Shown here one piece after another: positions 36,925 to 46,486 of a stretch of DNA of 64,000 bases. Source of the stretch: CAWBNS01 sp964445105. GTDB lineage: Bacteria > Chlamydiota > Chlamydiia > Chlamydiales > JAJFMA01. The stretch spans positions 18,534 to 82,533 of the forward strand of contig CAYUJS010000002.1 in the NCBI GenBank assembly GCA_964445105.1, written 5' to 3'. The translations under genes and the position numbers were made by a program. How positions within the stretch are numbered: position 1 is the first letter of the stretch; the number at the start of each line of letters is the position of its first letter. The notes under the pieces are model-generated. The model did no database searches. It worked only from the letters and a program-made list of their open reading frames with translations, and was not told the origin of the DNA.

Positions 36925-39315
36925 CTAAACCTTTAGCCGTTCCTTCATGCGCCTTTTCTCCAACGCCAGTACGATTAGATGATCCCATAGTTCACTCAGC
37001 TGCTTATTATTGGCCTTACACATCAAAGGGTAAAAACTTGTTTTGGTAAACCCTGGGATGGGATTGACCTCGTTCAGCCAGTACTGATTGTCTGAATCTA
37101 GAAAAAAATCAAGCCGCGCCAAGCCGGTACACCCTAACGCACGATAGAGTATCTCGGCGATCCGCATGCCATCCTGCGCGACTTCGTCGGAAACATCTGC
37201 AATTGTTGTATAAGGCGTAGGGTACTCGCTGTACTTTCCTGCATAGTCATGTAGGCGCCCGTTAGAATGAATCTCGCCCGGAGGTAGTACCTGGATGCGG
37301 TAATTGCCCCAAACGGCAAACTCTAGTTCGCGCGCGACCATTCTCGGCTCTACCATCAGATCGCTATCGACCATCCAGACACGTTTAGCCCACTCTAGAA
37401 GCTGCTCAGGACTATCTACAGGAGAGACCTCAATACTCGAGCCTAAATGCCGCGGCTTCGCATACATCGGCCAGCCGAATGCCTGCCCGAGCTCCTTTAA
37501 AATAGCTGGAGCTCGTTCATTCCATTGTTTCTCTGTAAATACTTGAAACGGCACAACGTTCACGCCATGCTGTTGCGCGATATGTTTTGTAGCAGCTTTA
37601 TCCATGCAAATTGCCGAAGCGCGATGTCCACAGCCCACGTAGGCCTTCCCCAATACCTCCAGAAAACCTTGTACTACCCCATCTTCTCCGTTAGTGCCGT
37701 GCAGCATAGGCAACACGACATCACAAGCCTCCAGATAACGCAGCACCTCGCTTGACACCAGGGGATTGGCGCCAGGCTGGTTTAGACGACCCAACTTCTC
37801 GACCACGCCATCCTCACAGACCCATCGGCCCTGCTTGGTGATGCCAATCTGCTTGACCTCATAAAACTCTTTGCTCAGGTGATTAATAACCTCTCTGGTA
37901 GAAGACAGAGAGACATCATGCTCTGGGCTAATCCCGCCGCAGAGCACACCCACAGTCAGCCGCTTAGGCGATTGCCGATTAAAATGTTCAGCCAGCTCTG
38001 TGCTTACTTTAGTTATATCACCAGCGCCAATCGTTACCACGACATCATGTGGGCGTAAGAACGCCACCAGAGTACTGCGTACGCTATTACGCGGGACATG
38101 CCGCGCTTTTGCCATACTATGCTGGTGAAGTTCTTGCAAAATAGCTTCCGCATTTATGCCTTGAATCGGTTCTTCGCGCGCTGCATAAATATCCGTTAAA
38201 AATATTTCGTCGGCATCGTCAAAAACATAGCCAAAATCTGCTAAGCAGTCTTTAGTGCGTGAATAGCGATGAGGTTGAAAAACCACCACCATACGGCGCT
38301 CGCCTATGCCTTCACGAATAGCCTTCAGGGTAGCCCTTATTTCTACTGGATGATGCCCATAATCATCGAGAATAAGGACACCGCCGCGCTCCCCTTTTTT
38401 TTCACACCGTCTAGCTACTCCCGGGAAAGTTTTTAGCCCTTTTCGAACGACGGCCTCGTCTAACCCCAACCTGATTGCCAAACCAAAGACAGCCAGCGCA
38501 TTTAACGCCTGGTGGCGCCCCGGTAGACTCACCTCGACATCAGAGTAGCTAACCCCTCGAAAAACCACATCAAAGTGGCTGCTCCAGCCCTGCTGACGAT
38601 AATTTGCTGCATGCAACTCGCAGCCTTCGTCAAATCCGTAGCTGGCCCCCTTTAACTTCAGCGCCCGCAAGCGCGTGTCATCTCCGCACCAAAAGAGTAA
38701 GTCTGTTGCCGTCAGTTGCGTGGCAAATTTTTTAAAGGCCTTGTTGAGCGATTCATCTGTCCCAAAGTGGCTCATATGGTCGCGGTCGATATTGAGGATG
38801 ATCGCCCCTTGCGGCTTATACTTGATCAAGGTGCCGTCTGATTCGTCAGCCTCAAGCACAAAACAAGCGCTTTTCCCTGCATCAGCATTGCTGTTAAACC
38901 CCGCCACCCAGCCTCCAATCGCAAAACCAGGCTCCAGGCCTGCCTGCTGCAGTACCCACGTAAGCAAGGATGCTGTCGACGTTTTACCGTGCGTGCCAGC
39001 AACGGCCAAAGTTTGCCGCTCCCTGCAAACCTCTGCCAACAATTCAGCGCGGTGCATCATCGGTTTTTTCTGTTTGTGCACGATACGATATTCAGGGTTA
39101 TCTTTCCTTATATCAGAACCATAGACAACCACTGCATCAGCGGGAACATTGTCCTCTGCATGTTCGTAAGCGATGAGTGCTCCCTGCTGCTGAAGCCCAT
39201 CTGTGATAGACGAGCGCGCCAAATCGCTTCCGCTAACCTGGCAACCCTGCTGTAGCAAAATGCGCGCCAGGCCACTCATCCCAATGCCGCCAATCCCAAT
39301 AAAATGGTACTTCAT
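36925..39315 (-). CDS. murC: UDP-N-acetylmuramate-alanine ligase / D-Ala-D-Ala ligase fusion
   Basis: Bifunctional cytoplasmic enzyme of peptidoglycan precursor synthesis, a fusion characteristic of Chlamydiae. 796 residues. The MurC part (about 1-440) has HFIGIGGIGMSGLARILL, the ATP loop GTHGKTSTASLL, and ILDDYGHHPVEIRATL. The Ddl part (about 450-796) has VGVLCGGISPEHDVSLSSTR, MLHGTNGEDGVVQG, YAKPRHLGSS and the metal/ADP site WLNEVNPIPGFT. The MurC half attaches L-Ala to UDP-MurNAc and the Ddl half makes D-Ala-D-Ala. Start overlaps the murG end by 4 bases. Confidence 0.96.
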   Translation of the reverse strand: MKYHFIGIGGIGMSGLARILLQQGCQVSGSDLARSSITDGLQQQGALIAYEHAEDNVPADAVVVYGSDIRKDNPEYRIVHKQKKPMMHRAELLAEVCRERQTLAVAGTHGKTSTASLLTWVLQQAGLEPGFAIGGWVAGFNSNADAGKSACFVLEADESDGTLIKYKPQGAIILNIDRDHMSHFGTDESLNKAFKKFATQLTATDLLFWCGDDTRLRALKLKGASYGFDEGCELHAANYRQQGWSSHFDVVFRGVSYSDVEVSLPGRHQALNALAVFGLAIRLGLDEAVVRKGLKTFPGVARRCEKKGERGGVLILDDYGHHPVEIRATLKAIREGIGERRMVVVFQPHRYSRTKDCLADFGYVFDDADEIFLTDIYAAREEPIQGINAEAILQELHQHSMAKARHVPRNSVRSTLVAFLRPHDVVVTIGAGDITKVSTELAEHFNRQSPKRLTVGVLCGGISPEHDVSLSSTREVINHLSKEFYEVKQIGITKQGRWVCEDGVVEKLGRLNQPGANPLVSSEVLRYLEACDVVLPMLHGTNGEDGVVQGFLEVLGKAYVGCGHRASAICMDKAATKHIAQQHGVNVVPFQVFTEKQWNERAPAILKELGQAFGWPMYAKPRHLGSSIEVSPVDSPEQLLEWAKRVWMVDSDLMVEPRMVARELEFAVWGNYRIQVLPPGEIHSNGRLHDYAGKYSEYPTPYTTIADVSDEVAQDGMRIAEILYRALGCTGLARLDFFLDSDNQYWLNEVNPIPGFTKTSFYPLMCKANNKQLSELWDHLIVLALEKRRMKERLKV

Positions 39316-40409
39316 CGCTTTGAACTCGCTAGTGTTTCTAGGATTAAACCGCTGAGGTCCAGCGTAGGCCGAGCTCTGTTAGCCGCCTGTATCGCAACCT
39401 GCATCGCCTGCATTTCTTGTGGAGAGCGAAAAAGAAACCGTAAAATCTCGCCCGCCAGCGCTTCAGGTGTCAACTGAGCTTGCTGCATCTTCACAGCAGC
39501 ACCCAGCCGCTCCATCGAATCCGCATTGTGGTCTTGGTGTAGATCGCTGGCAAAGGGAAACGGCACCAGAATCGCTGGGCGCTCGAAATGACACATCTCC
39601 GAAATAGTGGCTGCTCCAGCACGGCAAACAGCCAAATCAGCTGCGCACCACGCAAGGTGCATGGCCGTTTCAAATGGCTTCACATGAGCGCGTAGGCCTT
39701 TTCCGCGATAAGCCTGTAAAACTTTCTCTACGCGATCTGCTGCACCTGTCAGATGGATGATCTGTAGTTCCTTCGGCAAATAATCTACCGCCTCAGTCAT
39801 CAGCTGATTCAAGGTCGCGGCCCCCTGCGATCCACCAAAGACCAGTAAGGTAGGCTCGCTCACCCCCAACCCATAGTGTGAGCGCGCTTCAGAGGCAGAA
39901 ACACGCTTCTCATGCTTTAGAGGCATTCCCACAACCGTTTTTTCGCCAAATAGGCGCTCGGCAGCCTCAGGAAATTGCAAAGCTGTCACATGAGCAAAAG
40001 GAGACATCAGGCGAATCGCTTTACCGGGCATTGCGTCGCTCGCTTGGAGAATCAGCGGCACCTTTGCCAATCGCGCTGCCACTGCTGCAGGGAAGGCATA
40101 ATAGCTACCAAAACTCACCGCTACATCCGGCTTGAATTCCTTAATATGCTGCAAACTTTCTCTGATGCCCTTTCCTATCGCCAAACTACTGCTGTACAAG
40201 GAAAGCGGATGATAACTAGAAAAGGTCGCACAGCTGATCTCTCTAAAAAAAAACCGATCCCGCGCAAACCAAGGGGTCGTTGTCAGCTTACCACCAACAA
40301 ACATCACCTCTAGCTCAGGATCGCGGCTTTGTAACTGCTCAGCAAGCGCAATTGCCGGGAATAAGTGCCCGCCAGTGCCACCCGCACAAATCATCACTCT
40401 ATTAGCCAT
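39312..40409 (-). CDS. murG: Lipid II synthase MurG (GlcNAc transferase)
   Basis: Adds GlcNAc to lipid I, giving lipid II, on the inner face of the membrane. From ATG 40409 (MANRVMICAGGTGGHLFPAI) it has 365 residues; an upstream in-frame ATG at 40439 would add 10 residues without similarity. GGTGGHLFPAIALAEQL is the first signature. VFGGSQGAATLNQLM and the donor site CRAGAATISEMCHFERPAIL follow. It overlaps murC-ddl by 4 bases (ATGA) so the two are coupled. Confidence 0.95.
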   Translation of the reverse strand: MANRVMICAGGTGGHLFPAIALAEQLQSRDPELEVMFVGGKLTTTPWFARDRFFFREISCATFSSYHPLSLYSSSLAIGKGIRESLQHIKEFKPDVAVSFGSYYAFPAAVAARLAKVPLILQASDAMPGKAIRLMSPFAHVTALQFPEAAERLFGEKTVVGMPLKHEKRVSASEARSHYGLGVSEPTLLVFGGSQGAATLNQLMTEAVDYLPKELQIIHLTGAADRVEKVLQAYRGKGLRAHVKPFETAMHLAWCAADLAVCRAGAATISEMCHFERPAILVPFPFASDLHQDHNADSMERLGAAVKMQQAQLTPEALAGEILRFLFRSPQEMQAMQVAIQAANRARPTLDLSGLILETLASSKR

Positions 40410-41713
40410 TTGCCACACCCACCACAAACAAGACATCATATCGCGACGGCCATTTTACGACTAGAAACTCTCCGGCCTTCGAGCGTCTTGCTTTAAAACA
40501 AGCCAGCAGATTATAGAGATAAAATAAAATTTACTTAATTTAACAAATTAATTATTTTATATGAAATTTATATATTTATCATAAATGTATCGAAGCTTTA
40601 TCCAGGACCTTGCCGCGTCCAGAGCTAACCTAGACATCTATGCCGAAGCGCTCAGCTAATCACTTCGCTAGAGTTTTGCCTTTCTAGCAAGGTAGAGTGT
40701 CACTCTGTTTATAGTAAACCGCGCCTTGAGTTGGCCTCTGTCGTCTGGGTAGAGCAGCGCCACCTCCTTCATGGCTGGAGGTCGTCTAACAGCACGGGCC
40801 AGAGTGAGTTGAACCCACTGTTCCCTGGCCTCTTTTCGGGCCAGCTTGGCTAAAAGCGACGCTAGCACGCAATAAGAGGTGTGCAGTTTGGCTTTTGATC
40901 TCCCAGAGACTTCTTCTTTTATCCCGAATCAGCTTGCTACCCAGGCGTGCTTTCAGGAAGCAGACGAAGCGGGGATGTCAATCTCCTCACTTTTAGATCC
41001 GTCTGTGCGATGGACGATTGCTTTGCAATCCGCGATATTACGATCTTTGGAGCTAAAATTTATCCCCATCAAAACCACATTTTTTTCGTAGCATATTTTT
41101 GCTTATAATTTTTTCAACTCAATTTGCTTTAAGATAGTAGCTGCGTCTTTATCAAATTTAAACTCTGTTGTATAAATAGAACTTCCTCTTTCGATATGTT
41201 TGAATAAAAACGGCTGCTGGCTTCGCCCAGAAGCGTACCCGAAGAAACAGATCTCAAAATAGTGCTGGAAGTGCTGTGTACGCTACTGCCCGAAGCTACG
41301 TGATTGCTGAAAAACCTTGGCGAGAATAGAGAGCGCATACACGTATCTTTGATTTTCGACCGCAAAGCGGTAAAGAAAGGCGAGTCAGAGTACTAAAACA
41401 AGAATACTATCTAACAGAAAAGATCACAAACCTTGATTGTTAATAATTACTAAGTTCGTACTCTCATAGCAGATCCTAATAAATCGAGATTTTTGAGCAT
41501 CTGCCTAGCAGTTCGGATTTCTGTGGGAAGAAGCAAATATTTTTCTCGAAAGGCCAAATCAGAAAAGAATGCATACAACAACTTGAAGCGGTAGCAAGTG
41601 TTCGCTTAGATAGGCCACTGCCGAGATGTCGGTGAGAAGTGAAGTGGATGGTGGTCGAAGGCTATAATGCCAATCCAGCCTAAGAAAGTGACGATCACTG
41701 ATGCATTGATAAA
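40410..41713. other. Decayed accessory DNA between murG and the phospholipase D gene
   Basis: About 1.3 kb with no gene I can support. A strongly AT-rich patch lies at 40500-40590. Two short frames (40668-40868 minus, basic, starting GTG; 40879-41091 plus) have no recognised similarity and may be leftovers. The right part runs into an IS66 relic. This DNA interrupts the mur/fts operon, where Chlamydia has ftsW directly beside murG. Confidence 0.5.
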
Positions 41714-41968
41714 AAAATCGAAGCTAAGCTCGCGGATGCTAATATACTGCCCAAATCTAACCTGAGAGAGGCCATAGACTATTTTTGTGGCTTCATTCCC
41801 TATCTAAAAATTTACACATAAGACGCTTTTGTCAGACTGAACAATAAAATTGCAGAGCGCACCATCAGGCTACCATTTTTGTACCGCACAAGGATACCGG
41901 CAAAGCCAGCCCTAAGAGACATCGTAAGATTTTGCCAGATGGCTGAGCGAACAAAGTACCTCTACTAG
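41714..41968 (+). pseudogene. IS66-family transposase remnant (C-terminal part)
   Basis: One frame reads KIEAKLADANILPKSNLREA, IDYFCGFIPYLKIYT, a TAA stop, then DAFVRLNNKIAERTIRLPF and on to a stop at 41968. LPKS-L-EAI-Y and the hallmark (D)NN-AER-IR are the conserved C-terminal catalytic region of IS66 transposases. The GRKNWLFAGS block expected next is not recognisable, and upstream sequence is degenerate. A decayed insertion. Confidence 0.62.
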
Positions 41969-42118
41969 ACCTACTGTGGTCCACCGAGGAGTTACGTTTT
42001 TTTAAAATAACCCTAACCAAGAAATCCAATGTGCAAGCTAGCCTTAGAAGCTGGTATGCCATGACCTATCCAAAAGACCCTAGCCAGTAAGCTCTAGCCG
42101 CGAAGAGGCTGGGGGCCT

Positions 42119-43438
42119 TCATAAGAGCGGTCCAAAGATAAAAAACCGCTGTAGCGCATTCAACGCTCGATACCACCAACTATAATGCCAGGCGCGCGCA
42201 TCTGCCTCAGAACAGCGGCAGGAGCTAGCGATATCTTTGTCCATTACCTCTAAGAATTGGCTGGCTACCTCGGTGGAGTCAATATCTAAGACCACTTCGT
42301 AGTCGCCGTAGTGACTCTTTTTTCCCAGATTATAGCTACCTATCAGTGAATAGCGTCCATCGACGATCATGACCTTTTTGTGATAAAGCGTATTATCTCG
42401 AGAAAATTCATAAATCTGCGTCGACCTCCCAAAGGTTAGCCAAGGGAGGTAGTAGCTGCGGTTGAAAAAGCCGAATGCCCTAGGCACAGGCGACCAGCCG
42501 GGCTGGCTGTTTCCATTGGTCACAATCCGAGCGCTGACACCACGGTCTAACGCATTCTCCAATTCTTCTCGCACGCTGGTATGTGGATGCATATGCATGT
42601 GCATCAACGCCAGCGTCTGTTTGGCTCTCTGTATGGAAAAAGCGTAATGTTTTGTGCACTCTCCAAAGCGCATGCCCGGACCGCTAAAAACCATACGCAT
42701 GGGTACACCGTGGACCATCCGCGGGCTTTGATCGATCTCATCCACGCACGCCATTGGCCCCCCGGGTAGCGAAAAATAACTACTCTTGATCCCCGTGTTG
42801 GCCAGGCTCCAAAGCTGGAAAAATAATTGTCGCATTTCCTTAACCATCGGACCCACGCAGCATATATCCATATCGCAGCACGCTCTTGGGGTCACCGATC
42901 TCACAGGATCCAAGTAAATGATGCTAGCATCTTCAACTTTGCTTTTGCAGTAGGTGTCGTATAAATTCGTCCCGCCAGTGACCACATATTTTTCATCCAC
43001 CACTAGCAGCTTGACATGGTGCTCGCACGTTTGCCAATGTCCCTCTGCCAATAAAAGAGCCATACTGGTGATCTGATAACAAAATCGATCGGGAAATTGT
43101 CGCTTTACTGATTCTAAAATTTTATCGGCGTCATGAGACAATAACAGGCTACTGGCCACCTCTAAATGTACCCTTAGTTGCGGTTCCATCAGCAACTGAT
43201 CGCGCAAAAGAAGGACGACTTTGGAGAACATCTCTCCCCCAGTAAATCCTGTCGCTAGCTCAATCGATTGCTTAGCCCGTTTAATCAAGGCAATTTTCCA
43301 AAAGGTGGACTCCTCGGGCATGCGCGCAACCAATACCGAATTGCCCGATACATAGTCGGGCGGTGTGTAGAGAGCCAGCACCGGAATGGCCCAGCAAAGA
43401 AATAACAGCGTAAAACCTGTGAAATGCGTGCGCATCAT
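42119..43438 (-). CDS. Secreted phospholipase D-like protein (two HKD motifs)
   Basis: 439 residues with a signal peptide (MMRTHFTGFTLLFLCWAIPV, cleavage near residue 22). Both PLD active-site motifs are complete: HVKLLVVDEKYVVTGGTN with His141, Lys143 and Asp148, and YHKKVMIVDGRYSLIGSYN near residue 352. It should cleave phosphodiester bonds, of phospholipids or nucleic acids, outside the cytoplasm. Eight cysteines in the mature protein fit an exported protein. It sits between murG and ftsW, 6 bases after ftsW ends on the opposite side of its start, so it probably moved into the cell-wall cluster. Chlamydiae often encode several PLD-like proteins. Confidence 0.87.
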   Translation of the reverse strand: MMRTHFTGFTLLFLCWAIPVLALYTPPDYVSGNSVLVARMPEESTFWKIALIKRAKQSIELATGFTGGEMFSKVVLLLRDQLLMEPQLRVHLEVASSLLLSHDADKILESVKRQFPDRFCYQITSMALLLAEGHWQTCEHHVKLLVVDEKYVVTGGTNLYDTYCKSKVEDASIIYLDPVRSVTPRACCDMDICCVGPMVKEMRQLFFQLWSLANTGIKSSYFSLPGGPMACVDEIDQSPRMVHGVPMRMVFSGPGMRFGECTKHYAFSIQRAKQTLALMHMHMHPHTSVREELENALDRGVSARIVTNGNSQPGWSPVPRAFGFFNRSYYLPWLTFGRSTQIYEFSRDNTLYHKKVMIVDGRYSLIGSYNLGKKSHYGDYEVVLDIDSTEVASQFLEVMDKDIASSCRCSEADARAWHYSWWYRALNALQRFFIFGPLL

Positions 43439-43444
43439 ATAGGC

Positions 43445-44614
43445 CTAATGTTTAACCAATGAGGGGCCGAATAGCGGGTAGGAGCGTTTTTCAGCTATGC
43501 TGAGGAGCATGCCTAAGCCCAAAAGATTAGCCAATAGTGAACTTCCTCCCTGACTAAATAGCGGGAGGTTCAATCCCGTACTCGGCAGCAAGCCCGAAAC
43601 AACGCCTAAATTCATAAATGCCTGAAAGCTGATAAGAAAGGTAATCGCGACCGCTAAATAACAACCTTCTCGGTCAGGTGCTGTCGCTGCTATATAGCAA
43701 CCGATATACGCAATCAACATATAGGTCAGGATCAACACAAGCATCCCAGTGAATCCAAACTCTTCCGCAAAAATAGCGGCTATGTAGTCGTTTTGTGCCT
43801 CTGGCAGGTAGCTCAGCTTCTGAAAACTCTCCCCCGGCCCTTTGCCAAAGAGCTCTCCTGAGCCCGCCGCGATCTTTGCCTGATACGGCTGGTGGCCGCG
43901 GCCTTGTAGGTCTGCTTCAGGATTTAGATACACCTGTAAACGAGCCGTGACGTAGGGCGTGCTCATGGCTAATACACCTAATATCACCGACAAAACTACC
44001 ATTGGCAACGCCCAATAAATCCACCTAATGCCCACCAAAAAAAATAGCATCGCCAGCGTCAGACCGATTACGCCGACCGGTCCATGATTCGGTTCAATCA
44101 AAATAAGCACCACGGGTACCGCCAGGATAGCCACTTGTTTTGCAAAACCAAAGAAGGTCTCAAACAGCGCTTCGCGTTGTAAAAATCGATGTATAAAGTA
44201 GGCCGGAAGCAGGTATTTCACGAATTCAGAGGGCTGTAGTGTGAGCCCTGCCACCGCAATCCAACGACGAGAGCCGTTGGCCGCCCGCCCGATTCCGGGA
44301 ACAAAAACTAGCAGCAGCCCCAAGGTAGCTAGCCCAAGCAAAATCGGACTTAAGCGTAAAATCGTGCGGTACCCCGTCCACCAAGCGCCCAGAGCTATCC
44401 AACATCCAAAAACTGCATAAAGCAGCTGTCGAACCAATGCCTGATGTGTGCTTTGGTTACGTGCCTGATCCAACACATCCGCAGAGGTTGTATTAAAAAT
44501 AGTGACCACGCCGGTTACAAAAAGCACACCTACAGCCAGCAAGAGGAGGGTGCGATGAAAAGCGATGAGCGACGAACCTTTTTGCACCTGAATATTTCGG
44601 CTTTTGAAACTCAT
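43445..44614 (-). CDS. ftsW: Peptidoglycan glycosyltransferase FtsW (SEDS family)
   Basis: Polytopic membrane enzyme polymerising lipid II at division. About 389 residues from ATG 44614; a TTG precedes it. Ten or so helices; SEDS landmarks include TLQPSEFVKYLLPAYFI, LILIEPNHGPVGVIGLTLA, YLPEAQNDYIAAIFAEEFGF and GLLPSTGLNLPLFSQGGSS, with the catalytic-type Asp in the EPN-G/D-I area replaced by EPNHGPVG. It lies between the LysM gene (11-base gap) and the phospholipase D gene. FtsW rather than RodA is chosen because of the division-gene context. Confidence 0.93.
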   Translation of the reverse strand: MSFKSRNIQVQKGSSLIAFHRTLLLLAVGVLFVTGVVTIFNTTSADVLDQARNQSTHQALVRQLLYAVFGCWIALGAWWTGYRTILRLSPILLGLATLGLLLVFVPGIGRAANGSRRWIAVAGLTLQPSEFVKYLLPAYFIHRFLQREALFETFFGFAKQVAILAVPVVLILIEPNHGPVGVIGLTLAMLFFLVGIRWIYWALPMVVLSVILGVLAMSTPYVTARLQVYLNPEADLQGRGHQPYQAKIAAGSGELFGKGPGESFQKLSYLPEAQNDYIAAIFAEEFGFTGMLVLILTYMLIAYIGCYIAATAPDREGCYLAVAITFLISFQAFMNLGVVSGLLPSTGLNLPLFSQGGSSLLANLLGLGMLLSIAEKRSYPLFGPSLVKH

Positions 44615-44625
44615 CAATTTACATA

Positions 44626-45267
44626 CTACCTAATCCGAACCTTATCACCAGGTTTCAAGTTGCGCGCTTTAGTTTCGTCTAGTTCGTTCAATCGCAAAAG
44701 ATCATCGAGACGCACTTGGAATTTTTTAGCAATCAGCCAAGGGCTATCTCCAACTTGCAGCGTATAGAACTCTTCGTTGGCCTCGCCTTCAACAGCAGGG
44801 TTATCCTGCTGCTGCACGCCCCTAACTGGCACTTTGAGGACCTGACCAATAGACAGTTTGTCGTTGAGCAGACCATTCATGCGGCAAAGCTCGCTAACAC
44901 TGGTCCCATTAGCGCGCGCAATTTTCTCCAACGCATCACCGCGCTTCACCGTCACTTCCACAACGCTTCGCTCGCCCCGAGGCTGTGCGACGGCCACTTG
45001 TGTGGGAGCTTCTAATTCTGGCTCGCGCTCCGCCGAGATGTAAGAGGCTAGCGCTTGATCCACCTCGTCTACCGGTAAGGCGCTCTGAGATTGTCTGACA
45101 GGTGCGATCTGAATTTTCATCGGCACCTCTTCTAATAGCGACAAGGCCGCAAAGTGGTCTGCGGCTGGCACCTGATCTTCATGCGTAGCCACCAAAAATA
45201 GCACGCACAATAACGCCGCATTAACCAATACGGCGACCACAATTGTATCTCGTCGACTCATAGTCAT
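44626..45267 (-). CDS. LysM-domain membrane protein (NlpD position, no peptidase domain)
   Basis: 213 residues: a short cytoplasmic start (MTMSRRDT), one membrane helix (IVVAVLVNAALLCVLFLVAT), a low-complexity linker, and two LysM domains (EVTVKRGDALEKIARANGTS to GQVLKVPV at about 102-146; FYTLQVGDSPWLIAKKFQVR to LKPGDKVRIR at about 166-213). LysM binds peptidoglycan GlcNAc. Chlamydia has NlpD in this position between murD and ftsW. The protein ends right after the second LysM, so no M23 peptidase/LytM domain is present. It overlaps murD by 3 bases (ATGA-type). Confidence 0.88.
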   Translation of the reverse strand: MTMSRRDTIVVAVLVNAALLCVLFLVATHEDQVPAADHFAALSLLEEVPMKIQIAPVRQSQSALPVDEVDQALASYISAEREPELEAPTQVAVAQPRGERSVVEVTVKRGDALEKIARANGTSVSELCRMNGLLNDKLSIGQVLKVPVRGVQQQDNPAVEGEANEEFYTLQVGDSPWLIAKKFQVRLDDLLRLNELDETKARNLKPGDKVRIR

Positions 45268-46478
45268 CAGAGGCCTTCCTTTTGTTCACACAGTTGACGC
45301 ACCAGGTCCTGGTAGACCATTCCCCGGTGCTTATAGTTCTCAAACATATCATAACTGGCGCATCCAGGGGAAAGAAGAACTGTCTCTCCCGCCTGGGCCG
45401 CTTTCGCAGCTAAGGCAACTGCTTGCTGCAAGCTCGTGCATAACGTCACCGGCACAACCGTGCCTAAGCTGGCTTGAATCGCTACCGCGGCTTCACCAAT
45501 GACAAACACGGCCTTGACACGCCCCGGAAAGCTCTCCTGCCAAGGCTGATAGCCTGTCTGTTTATCCACCCCTCCCGCGATCAGTAGTACTTGTCCTTGC
45601 ACGCTTTGCACTGCTTTCACTACCGCATCCACATTTGTACCCTTGCTGTCATCCACGTAACTGACCCCACAGCAACTTGTCACAAACTCCAGCCGGTGCG
45701 ATGGCTTACGGAAGTCATGCACAGCTTTGAAAAAATCCTCTTCGCTTACCCCAAAAGTTTGGCATAGTAAACAAGCAGCGTAAGCGTTGGTACCATCGTG
45801 AGAGACCCAAGAGCCAGGCACGGCATAAACCGAGAAGGGCCTATCAAAGCAATGGCCAAAATCCCGCGCCGCCTCTGGATGTAAGTAAAGCGCTGCCGCC
45901 GGTTTCAGGGCCTTTTGTATGCGCGCTTTTGCCCTTGCATAAGCCTCCATCGTCATATGCCTGTCGAGGTGATCCGGTGTAATATTCAGTACAATTCCCG
46001 CATCTAATCCTTGCGTTGAGACTGTCTCCAGCTGCCAGCTACTCAGCTCGATCACAAAAATAGCTTCGCGCGGCGCATTATCCACTGCCTGCGTCAAAGG
46101 CGTCCCCACGTTGCCCACAGGAACCGCTTGTAAACCGCACCGGTTCAACGCGTGAGCCGCCAGCAAGGTAACCGTTGTCTTGCCGTTGGTCCCTGTGATA
46201 CCGACGGCACGCTGTTTCATTGCCTGCAGCCCCAATTCCACTTCGCCGATCAGAGGAATGCCACGAGCTAAAGTCTCGGCATACAAACGCTGCGTCGGTG
46301 GTACTCCAGGCGAGGCAACCACCAGTTCCACCCCTTCCAGCGCCAAAAAATCGCTATCGGCAAAAATACCGACGCCTGCCTGCCTGTCGGCTAGGACTAC
46401 ATCCCAGCCACGACGCCGCAAAAAAAGTTCCGCTGCTTTGCCACTTTCCCCATAACCTAGAACTAGCGCACGTCGCAT
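45267..46478 (-). CDS. murD: UDP-N-acetylmuramoylalanine-D-glutamate ligase
   Basis: Adds D-Glu to UDP-MurNAc-L-Ala. 403 residues, somewhat short for MurD (about 430-450) because the N-terminal domain begins at once with RALVLGYGESGKAAELFLRR. The ATP loop GITGTNGKTTVTLLA lies near 93-107, followed by ELSSWQLETV, LNITPDHLDRHMTMEAYARA, VDDSKGTNVDAVVKAV and LLSPGCASYDMFENYKHRG. All active-site landmarks are intact. Located 8 bases downstream of mraY's end. Confidence 0.95.
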   Translation of the reverse strand: MRRALVLGYGESGKAAELFLRRRGWDVVLADRQAGVGIFADSDFLALEGVELVVASPGVPPTQRLYAETLARGIPLIGEVELGLQAMKQRAVGITGTNGKTTVTLLAAHALNRCGLQAVPVGNVGTPLTQAVDNAPREAIFVIELSSWQLETVSTQGLDAGIVLNITPDHLDRHMTMEAYARAKARIQKALKPAAALYLHPEAARDFGHCFDRPFSVYAVPGSWVSHDGTNAYAACLLCQTFGVSEEDFFKAVHDFRKPSHRLEFVTSCCGVSYVDDSKGTNVDAVVKAVQSVQGQVLLIAGGVDKQTGYQPWQESFPGRVKAVFVIGEAAVAIQASLGTVVPVTLCTSLQQAVALAAKAAQAGETVLLSPGCASYDMFENYKHRGMVYQDLVRQLCEQKEGL

Positions 46479-46486
46479 TCGCTACC

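Noticed and set aside
40668..40868. Short basic open frame on the minus strand (66 codons)
   Set aside because: GTG start without ribosome binding site, no family resemblance, located in decayed DNA; not strong enough to call a gene.
40879..41091. Open frame of 70 codons on the plus strand
   Set aside because: No similarity, no ribosome binding site, and surrounded by IS debris.
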